This document shows, piece by piece, positions 51,701-63,700 of a stretch of DNA of 64,000 nucleotides. Position 1 is the stretch's first letter, and each line of letters begins with the position of its first letter. The stretch is from Bathymodiolus brooksi. Lineage: Eukaryota; Mollusca; Bivalvia; Mytilida; Modiolidae. The DNA is taken from positions 52,718,646-52,782,645 of the forward strand of contig OY804582.1 in NCBI GenBank assembly GCA_963680875.1, in the 5' to 3' direction. Made by a program: the position numbers and the translations under genes. The notes beneath the pieces are model-generated. The model was given only the letters and a program-made list of their open reading frames with translations. It had not been told where the DNA came from and ran no database searches.

Positions 51701-54700
51701 ATGGCCAAATACATTGCTCATTTCTCGTTAAACAACAGTCACTCACTCACTCTCATAAAAAATTATTTCTTATCCTTTAATAAGACAAGGGGGCCATCAC
51801 AGACATGGTCATGATCATATGGTAGTATGATTTACATCTATCTACACAAGCAGTGCCTATCAATGACAAAGTTGTGAGCTTGATTCCCGCCTGTAGCAAG
51901 GTGTACTAAATATAATATTATGTGATAATGACTTGTGGCAGCTCAGTGGTTTTGTCCAGATATTTCCGTATTCCTCCATCAATAAAACTGAGCACCATGA
52001 TATATTGTTTAATGATATATTGTTGGCTGAGCAAGTAAACAATTCCTGTTTAATGCCAAGTGAGAAATTTTATTTTCAGTTATATCATTGAAAGAACTGT
52101 CTACTTTTTTAAGAAGATGATGATGATGTCTGCTTTGTATTAGACCAACACACTGACTGACTGAGTTGAATTTTATAGTGCTTAGCTCACTGAAACAACA
52201 GTCCACATGTAGACATGTCACTCAACTCTGACACATTATCCTAACATATATCTCCACTCTGACACATTATCCTAACATATATCTCCACTCTGACTCATTA
52301 TCCTAACATATATCTCCACTCTGACTCATTATCCTAACATATATCTCCACTCTGACTCATTATCCTAACATATATCTCCACTCTGACTCATTATCCTAAC
52401 ATATATCTCCACTCTGACTCATTATCCTAACATATATCTCCACTCTGACTCATTATCCTAACATATATCTCCACTCTGACTCATTATCCTAACATATATC
52501 TCCACTCTGACTCATTATCCTAACATATATCTCCACTCTGACACATTATCCTAACATATATCTCCACTCTGACTCATTATCCTAACATATATCTCAACTC
52601 TGACTCATTATCCTAACATATATCTCCACTCTGACTCATTATCCTAACATATATCTCCACTCTGACTCATTATCCTAACATATATCTCCACTCTGACTCA
52701 TTATCCTAACATATATCTCCACTCTGACTCATTATCCTAACATATATCTCCACTCTGACTCATTATCCTAACATATATCTCCACTCTGACTCATTATCCT
52801 AACATATATCTCCACTCTGACTCATTATCCTAACATATATCTCCACTCTGACTCATTATCCTAACATATATCTCCACTCTGACACATTATCCTAACATAT
52901 ATCTCCACTCTGACTCATTATCCTAACATATATCTCAACTCTGACTCATTATCCTAACATATATCTCCACTCTGACTCATTTTCCTAACATATATCTCCA
53001 CTCTGACTCATTATCCTAACATATATCTCCACTCTGACTCATTATCCTAACATATATCTCCACTCTGACTCATTATCCTAACATATATCTCCACTCTGAC
53101 TCATTATCCTAACATATATCTCCACTCTGACTCATTATCCTAACATATATCTCCACTCTGACTCATTATCCTAACATATATCTCCACTTGACACATTATC
53201 CTAACATATATCTCCACTCTGACTCATTATCCTAACATATATCTCCACTCTGACTCAGTATCCTAACATATATCTCCACTCTGACTCATTATCCTAACAT
53301 ATATCTCCACTCTGACTCATTATCCTAACATATATCTCCACTCTGACTCATTATCCTAACATATATCTCCACTCTGACTCATTATCCTAACATATATCTC
53401 CACTTGACACATTATCCTAACATATATCTCCACTCTGACTCATTATCCTAACATATATCTCCACTCTGACTCAGTATCCTAACATATATCTCCACTCTGA
53501 CTCATTATCCTAACATATATCTCCACTCTGACTCATTATCCTAACATATATCTCCACTCTGACTCATTATCCTAACATATATCTCCACTCTGACTCATTA
53601 TCCTAACATATATCTCCACTCTGACTCATTATCCTAACATATATCTCCACTCTGACTCATTATCCTAACATATATCTCCACTCTGACTCATTATCCTAAC
53701 ATATATCTCCACTCTGACACATTATCCTAACATATATCTCCACTCTGACTCATTATCCTAACATATATCTCCACTCTGATTCAGTATCCTAACATATATC
53801 TCCACTCTGACTCATTATCCTAACATATATCTCCACTCTGACTCATTATCCTAACATATATCTCCACTCTGACTCATTATCCTAACATATATCTCCACTC
53901 TGACTCATTATCCTAACATATATCTCCACTCTGACTCATTATCCTAACATATATCTCCACTCTGACTCAGTATCCTAACATATATCTCCACTCTGACTCA
54001 TTATCCTAACATATATCTCCACTCTGACACATTATCCTAACATATATCTCCACTCTGACTCATTATCCTAACATATATCTCCACTCTGACTCAGTATCCT
54101 AACATATATCTCCACTCTTGACTCATTATCCTAACATATATCTCCACTCTGACTCATTATCCTAACATATATCTCCACTCTGACTCATTATCCTAACATA
54201 TATCTCCACTCTGACTCATTATCCTAACATATATCTCCACTCTGACTCATTATCCTAACATATATCTCCACTCTGACTCATTATCCTAACATATATCTCC
54301 ACTCTGACTCAGTATCCTAACATATATCTCCACTCTGACTCATTATCCTAACATATATCTCCACTCTGACTCATTATCCTAACATATATCTCCACTCTGA
54401 CTCATTATCCTAACATATATCTCCACTCTGACTCATTATCCTGACTCCAAGTCTTTGATTTTACCCATTAAAAGGGGTTAGGGTTATGGTGTTTAACAGT
54501 GAATTTTCAAAAGACCATTTATATGAGAGTCAACTCACATTGATAATTGTCTGTGTGATTCCTTGATGTTACCCATTAAACCATGTAACATGACTACATG
54601 GTAACAGAGATCAGGATTATCTTTGATCAGTGTTGTCAACCAGTCATCTGCTATATGCAACCATGATTTGGTCTCATCTGAAAGTAATACGTTTTTTATA

Positions 54701-57700
54701 ACTATTATCAACCAGCCATCTTCTATATGTAACCATAATTTGGTCTCATCTGAAAGTAATACATTTCTTACAAGAATATTTGCTGACTATTATGCATATT
54801 TTAAATCAAATAAAACAATAACGCCATGCTTATTACATGCCAGTTGTATGCAATAATGAAGAATGCAAAAAATTTTAAGCCAATAAATATTGAGAAATTA
54901 CTTCCTTGAAAACAACAGTATCAAAATTACATAATGAAGAAAACTCAGAAGATTTGATAAAGAAATCATCAGTAGAAGCAACAGATGCTCAGAGAATTAA
55001 AAAGTTATAAACTCTGGAAGACCAGAGATATGTAATGTTATATACTAAGAGAAACTTACATAGTCATTACATGTGAGGGAAATATATGACCCCCCCCTCC
55101 CTCATACACACACATCTGGGTGTTACAAAAGCAAATATAATAAATCATTGACATGAACATAGCAAATATTGAAAGGATTTAATTAAAAATAACATCATGA
55201 AACAATTTTCTTAATATTTGAACATTTTAAAGGGACATAACCCTAGAATAATATAACATATCAAAATCAAACTTGACTTTTGTATTTTGTTATCAGTAGT
55301 AATCATTTAAAAATATGATCTGCACCAAACAACTGATAGTATCATCTCAAAACATAATAATTTATTTTAAATCTTTTTTTTTTTATATTTTCAAGGTTCA
55401 TAACTCCAGAACAGTACAAGACAGCAAGGTCAATAGTGAATTTCACCTGTAGTATGCAATGTATGGATAAATAATCATATATCATATAAAACAAATAAGA
55501 ATGATGTCTGGTAATGTTTGCTCAAATTATTAAACAGGAACAATTTGTATCTTTTGGATGGACAGATGGATGAAAGAGTCGACATAATAATCCCAAAAAG
55601 TTTTTGAGAAGTACAAAATGGCAAAAATATGTGTAACCCCGTACCAATTTCCTCCTTTCATGTTAAAGGACTGTCATATAAAAGTGTTGGTTTTATTCAG
55701 GGTTGATTTTAGACAGGTTTCTTAGTTTAAATACAAAATATTTAAATACTTATGTCCAAACAATATTGTGCAATAAATAATTAGTGTAGAATATACTAAA
55801 CAATAGCACTTTATGAGATCCTTATGGCAGTGTCCTTGACGTCAAAACATGTACCGGTAGATCTAAATGACACAAGTGTCCTTGACATCAAAACATGTAC
55901 CAGTAGATCTAAAGAATAAAACATCCAACAATCTCATGAAGTGTTGTTGTTTTACTTTTCCCTACATTTATGTTTTAAAATAAACAACTTCAGGTATCCA
56001 CATTTTATAAATACAAAAATAATGACACAATTTTTCAAGCAACAAATCTTCTAACCATGAAATATAGCATCATTATTTTTACATATTATAACTGGTGAGT
56101 GGTTTTCTCCAGGCACTCCGGTTTCCTCCACCAATAAAACTGACTGCCACGATATAACTGAAATATTGTTGAAAATGGCATTAAACACCATCAAACAAAC
56201 AAACAAACAAACAAACAAACAAACATAACCGGTGGCATATTTTTTAACAAACTAATGACTCCCCTAAGACAGATGTAATAATTCTATATGAAAATGTAAA
56301 TATCTCAAACAAATCATTATCACTAAGCTAACAACACAAATTTTCCCAGACCTTACACTCATCACCTTAATTATGAGCAGGAGTTTTGTACTAAAAAAAC
56401 AACTAATCAGAACACTTTATCTAATATTTACAGTATTCTGATTGGACAATTTTGAAAGTATGAAAACAAAACTTGTATTCAAAAGTTTTATGATTATAGT
56501 GGCCTGATTAACAAAACAGTGTGATGTTCGGTACAAATAATCTAATAGCTTAGATAGATCGATCCCAAAGTTTTTTTTAGTTTTTTCAGAAAATATATAC
56601 ATGTATGTCAAAAACAATACGGACATTTTTATGTTTTTATGCACCACCATCCTGTATGAGTACATGACTTCATTAAGGAATGATGTTTGTAATTTGTTCG
56701 CCAATATGCATGTGCGAATTAAAACATATCATGAAATTTATCATTACATTATTCATATAGCCAATGAAGGACGTCATGTTAGAATTAAGAAATAAATCAT
56801 GGAAGCCAGAATGTGGTTTGAGTTTTAACATGGGTTGGCGAATATAAGTATGTTATCCCGAGCCAGAGGCGAGGGATAAAATTTACTAATATCTGCCAAC
56901 CCATGTTAAAGCTCAAAACACATTCTGGCTTCCATGAATTATTTCGATTCTGATATGTTTAAGAGTACAAATACAGTTGTATACTTTGATTGGAAGACGG
57001 TAATTTATATTTACGATTGCAGACAATGTCGCACACAATTTATGCTGCCGAATTCGAGCAGACAATAATTCCTCAACATGTACATTTACGACGGGAAAGT
57101 CAGTCACATGCACCCGTGCATGTGCTCATGAGATTATATCCAATCGATAAATTGCTCGTTTGTTTACAAAGTGAAAGAAGGACGTCTAGTTAGAATGATA
57201 TATAACCAGACATCAATAGTTTGCTAATTAGTTTTTACCATCACTTGAAGTAGTCATAAGATTGTACAAATGTACCTGTCCATGAATATCCATGGTAACA
57301 TAGTAATGCCTCAATGCCTGCCCTTGCACTTCCATCTTTAAATATTTCAGGGGAGGTAACTATATTCATCCAAAAATGTTTAGACTTTCTTGCTTTATCT
57401 GCTGTAAGTAAACTATAATGTAAAACTATTTGTTAATGTTTTCACCTTTGTTTTTAAATACAATCCTAATATCTATGAACTCAATGGACATCCATTATTG
57501 GACATTGATAATTATGGAATAATTGATCCAATAATGACAAGGGGTTAGGGTTATGGTGTTTAATGCCACTTTCAACAATATTTCAGTTATATCGTGGCGG
57601 TCAGTTTTATTGATGGAGGAAACAGGAGTGCCCGGAGAAAACCACAGACCTACAGCAAATCAAAGTTAGTGGATCATATAAATTTAACTTAAATCATCAA

Positions 57701-60700
57701 GGAAGTGAGATGTGAATGAAATCAATGGATCATCAAAATGTGGAAAATGTCACATGACAAAAAAAGAACTACCGATTAATATTAAAAAACCAATAACTAA
57801 CAATTATGGTTGATGTGTAGAATTAATAGATGTCGAAAAACTGAACAAATCATAAAAGCCGACCAATTTTTGGTGACATTAAAATTGTTGGATATAACAC
57901 CGACCAATTTTTGGTGACATTAAAATTGTTGGATATAACACCTATGTCTTACAAGAAACAGGAACTGCTTGACCTTTGCAAGTTTTTTATGGGATCTGTG
58001 TTGCTAATCTTGTTAGTTTTCTATGTTTTGTTGTGGGTTTTTTTTCTGGCTTTGTCTTGTGTCTTGTGTGCCCAATGTTGCCAGAGTCTCTGGAACTCTT
58101 TGAAACTTATTAGTAAAGTCGTCATATTTACTGTCATGGGATCTAAAAATTTACACTTATTGAATGAAGTCGTCATATTTACTGTCATGGGATCTAAAAA
58201 TTTACACTTATTGAATGAAATAAAAACAATGATTGTGTTACTTGTATGGTTTTTGGTTGATGGTTACTGTAAAAGTATTAATATTTGTGGTGTTTTTATT
58301 TTCGCTATTTTCGAACTCAGTAAGAAACTGGAAAAAGCATTTCCCTTGGAATATTCTCTAAAAATATTAACTTAATCAAGATAGGAAAACCCAAAAATGA
58401 CACAAATCCAGAATTGTTAGATTAATAATCCTGTATATATGTTTTATTTGTATACAGGTATATACAAAACTATATGAGCCTATATACAAGATTAGAAAAT
58501 CAACAAGATAAAACAAACAAACAATCAATCCTGCTTTAAATATTGTTCTATATGTTTTAGATTTTCTGTCATACTTAATGCAAAATTGTTATTAAATAAG
58601 TATATTATTATTTAAATATACCTTCAAATATTACAGAGAAAACAGAACAATTAGTGCATCAATTACTTAAACTTTGCCTTGGTATCCGTCCAAGTAGGTA
58701 CATGTAAATGATATGTACGTGTATATGAATATATTGATTTTTATTGTTAATCCCCAATTAGAATAACTGCATATGATATGAGACATTGTATACATGTACT
58801 AATCAAATTCTTTTGTTTTATGGGTACAATCATAACTCAGTTTTTTTAAATTAAAACAGAAAGCTTAACATGTCTTTAATTATACTTTGAAATATTTCAC
58901 TGTTTATCCAGATAGTGAGTAGAATTCAGGCTGGTCGATCGAATAAATAAGAATATGGCCTAATTATGTAGCCTGTTGGATAATTATGTCCTTTGATTAA
59001 AAATACATGTACTAAGACCATGTATATTTGGCAGTTTGTTTTTTCAGCATAGAAACATTAAGGACATACAAGAACTTATCAAATTCACCCACGTTTTTTG
59101 TGAAGTGTTTTGTAGATTATTATCTTTTTGCCCCTTTTCTTTTGCCATTGTATTGTCTGTTGTTCGATTAACGGCTTCTGATTAGCACTTTTAGCATCCT
59201 TATACTTTTCTTATGCTTACAATATTGTATTTCAGTACGTACAAAGTAAAGCTGGTGTTATTTTTCTCCTTATTATATTATAAGTACAGTCAAACCTGTT
59301 TTATGTCATCTTCCAATGGAACATCGAAATATGGTCATATATGGTCACTTAGATATACAAGCTTAACTAAATGTATTGCAAATGGAAATAAAAATCTACG
59401 TCACACAATACAAGTTATTAAGCTTAATAGAGATGGTTGAAAGGTTTGAACTCAAGTTAATATTGGTTGGTTGGTTTATGGTGCCCGGAGAAATCCATCG
59501 ACCTGCCACAAGTCACTGACAAACTTAATCACATCATGTTGTATCGCCGGAGCCGGATTCAAACTCACAACGTAAGGGGTGGTAGGTACTGATTGCATAG
59601 GTAGTTGTAAATTCAACTACCATACAATCACAACCAAAACGGCCCCTCTAGTTAATAATGTTACATATTCCACACATATACATATATTAATACTAACCCC
59701 TGATCATTTAGATTTGCCAGTAACATTTGTGTTTGTCCACAGATCTGCTGAACGGTGACACTATCTCTTGATTTATCTAGGGCAGCATCACAGGCCATCC
59801 TATAAAACCTTGCAGCTAACTCTGCATCATCAATATGAGAATACATCCTGGCAATGTCATTTAAAAATAAGGCTTTCATTCTGCCTGTATACAAATAATA
59901 CACATGAAGTTAATATATATATATATATATATATATAGTCAAACTTGCCCATGCGGTCACCTGTATTATAAGGTCACCTTTTTCTTGTCCTGTCATAGAA
60001 AATTTCATATGAATTGGACCTCTTTTAAGAGGTCATCTGTCTTATAAGGCCACTTTTTCTTTCTCCCGAAGGTGACCACTTATATAATATAGGTTTGACT
60101 GTATATAGTGTACTGTTGATTGCATTAAGTTATTAACACAAAAAAATAATTGCTTTATATATATAATATTGTGCATTGTAAAATCTGAGTCCCTGTTGTG
60201 CCTGTTATCATTCATTTGTTTATCAGTGGCTAAAATCGTAGTTTATTTAAATATTGTAAAATACATCAAAATGTATATGAGTGAGTGATTGTTGTTTAAT
60301 GCCAACTCAGCAACGTTTCTGCTATATCATGGTGAGAACAAGTGAATTTTCGATGTGATGATGATGATGAGGTCCGCTTTGTACTAGACCAACACGCTTA
60401 GTTGGATTTTTTACAACTGTCCATGGATAGACATGTTGCCCCACTCAGACACATTATCCTGATTCCGAGCCAACCAGTCTTGGCTTTTTCTCCTTAATGC
60501 TGTGTGCTTAGCGGAGAGGCAACAAATATCAATTTTTGACCAAATCAGAGCTTGAATCCAAGATCTACCACACTCGAGGCGGGCACGTTAACCATTATAC
60601 CACCGATGTGTTTCAAACGCTATATGTATGAACAGTATCATTCATATATCATTTTTGTACTTTTAGTAAAAATAGCTCGGTTGTTTATAAGTAGCTCTAT

Positions 60701-63700
60701 CTCCATGAAATTGATGTAGATTTTGCTTTGAAAAGTAGTCATGTTGACCACATACCCTTTGATTCTTTCTGTATTACATCAAGAAATAATTCTGTAGCCA
60801 GTTTAATTTCACCTCTAGCCCAATATACATATGGTATTACTGTGTCAAAACACATCTTAGTCCCAATAGGAAATCTACAAGTAAAAAACAAAGTTAATCA
60901 ATTCTTACTACAAAATATTAAAAGGGTTAGGGTTATGGTGTTTACCACCACTTTCAACAAGATTTTAGTTATATCGTGGTGGTCAGTTTTATTGTTGAAG
61001 GAAACCAGAGTACCCGGAGAAAGCCACCGACCTGTCACAAGTCACTGACAAACTTTATCACATAATGTTGTATCGAGTACACCTCGTCATGAACGGGGTT
61101 CAAACTCACAACTTTAGTGGTGATAGGCACAGATTGCACATGTAGTTGTAAATCCAACTACTTTACTATCGCGACCATGACGGCCCCAAAATATTAAAAG
61201 AAAAACTCTTTCCTTGATACATTGATTAAAAAAGTATCTTTTTTAATCCTGTTTTATTTCTCAGTTATAACATCTATAAGTAAGATCATCATGCTAGATG
61301 TCTTCTGAAGCAACTGAGTTCACTGAAACAACTGAGTTCACTGAAACAACTGAGTTCACTGAAACAACTGAGTTCACACGTTGTTCAGTCTTCTTTGTAG
61401 TGTTTTGTAGATCATTTTTTGTCTATTTGTTTTAAACCATTGTGGCACATCGTGTCAGTAAAACTTGCACAATGGTGCAGCTAGGGGAAATAACTGCAAC
61501 ACGCCCTTTTATGGGTGAATAAATAATATTTTAATGGATACAAGAAAAGGACACAGAATCCATTTGGATTTAAATACTCTAAAAAATGCAGATTTTTATT
61601 GCATTGAAGAACTTCTGAAAGTTTCTATAAAGCTGTGTTTCAGTTACTGAGTGTAGAGGGTGGCTGTCTAACAACAATAATTCAATTCTGTGACGTGAAA
61701 CAGGTTTCATATAGTCTTGTATGTGTCTAAACAAATACTATAAACATGCTGACCTTTTTTGCATTTCATGTTTCACCCTTGTTCTGTTTGATAAAGAACT
61801 GGAACATCTAGTAGTTGTTGGCATCATGAGATCTATAGCTGTTGCAAAAACTGAAAACAATTTTTTTAATCAGGTATATATATGTGATTATTTCCATCTT
61901 AATTCAACTTTGTTAAAATTTATTATGCATGAGACTTAAATTCTGGCTTTTAATGTCATTGATAAAAAACAATCAGCATGAGCAGAGACTCATGAATGAA
62001 TGCCACAAGACTCATGAATGAATGCCACATGTTTCTTGGTGAGCACAATGATATTTCTATAACATTTTCTTTCTAAAAAAAAATTGAATATCCATAATTT
62101 GAGTTCACCTTGATTTTTAGTAGGGTTTGTGTTGCTCAATCTTTAGTTTTCTATGTAGCATTTTGTAGATTAGTGTATGTCATCAATATGTCAGTAACTC
62201 TGTATACATATGTCTTCTGATATTAGTGTATGTCACCAATATATATCAGTAACTATGTATGCATATGATGATATGTCTCCTGATATCAGTGTATGTCACC
62301 AATATGTCAGTAACTATGAATACATATGTCTCCTGATACCCTTGTATGTCACATTGGCATTAAACATCAATCAATCAATCAATCAATCAATGTCACCAAT
62401 ATGTCTGTTTGTCAGTAACTCTGTATACATATTTCTCCTGATATTAGTATACATGTATGCCACCAATATGTCAGTAACTGTGTATACATATGTCTTCTGA
62501 TACCAGTGTATATCACCAATATGTCAGCAACTCTGTATACATGTGTCTCCTGATATTAGTATATATATGTCACCTATATGTCAGTAATTGTGCATACATA
62601 CAATGTATGTCTTCTGATACCTGTGTATGTCACCAATATGTGTTTTTTTTATAACGTTTTGCTCGTCACCATAGTAATGGATTTAATCCAAGAGATGCAG
62701 AGTCTACTGCATACTGAAACCTCCCCATTTCTCCTACCTAAAATAAGCTTAGACTTAGTTGGCTGCTCAACATGTCTGAAAACAATCAGTGTTTTCCCGA
62801 TGTTGATATCCATGTGAAGTCTTGCAATATTCTTTGCCATTATATTTCATTTTTGCATCACAAATACAACAATCTACCGTACCCTTGTTTATTAACCTCT
62901 CAATCAGATTATGATTCATTCAAACTGAAAAATTTCCAAACGGGAGAACTGTGTGAACCCATGGGGGGGGAAAAATTGTAATGCCATGATTGCTTTACTA
63001 CCATGCTTGTGGAGAGCTCGCTTTTTGGTGCGCTTTAAATAAAAAAACGGTATCTGATCGGAATTGTTTCGGGGGGCAAGTATCGATTCATATATCGCAA
63101 AAGAAAACATCACTATGCATCAGTGCACCGTTGGATCGTTACAACCCTAATACATATGTTCCCTGATATCAGTGTATGTCACCAATATGTCTGTAACTAT
63201 GTATATATATGTCTCCTGATACCAGTGTATGCACATTGGCATAAATTATCAATCAATCAATGTCACCAATATGTCGGTAACTCTGTATATATACAAAAAT
63301 GTATATATCCCTTGATATTAGTGTATGTCACCAATGTCAGTAGCTCTTCATACATATGTCTCCTGATATCAGTGTATGTCACCAATACATCATGTATGTC
63401 ACCAATATGTTAGTGACTCTGTATACATTGTACATATGTCCTCTGATATCAGTTTACATGTCACCAATATGTCATATGTGTCACCAATAAGTCAGTAACT
63501 CTGTATACATATGTCCAAGCATATTAGTGTATGTCGCATATGTCCCGTCATATCATATTACAATACACTGTTACATCTTACATTCGTTTGTATTAAGCAA
63601 TAAGTAACTGTAGACATTTTATCAAAAAGAATTCTAAAACTCTCTTATTTTTAGTGAATAAATCCTTTTGATCAGCAGATGATTTCTCTTATAAACTTCA

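Noticed and set aside
58119..58370. Candidates for the exon missing between exons 4 and 5, including a frame starting after TAATATTTTTAG near 58357 (minus strand).
   Set aside because: The required 1-in/1-out phase was met only with poor donors or an 11-nt micro-exon inside a tandem duplication. Not reliable without cDNA.
57911..58375. 154-codon plus frame with a hydrophobic stretch.
   Set aside because: It contains a 51-bp tandem duplication and PLE-tail-like sequence, and has no splice or family support.
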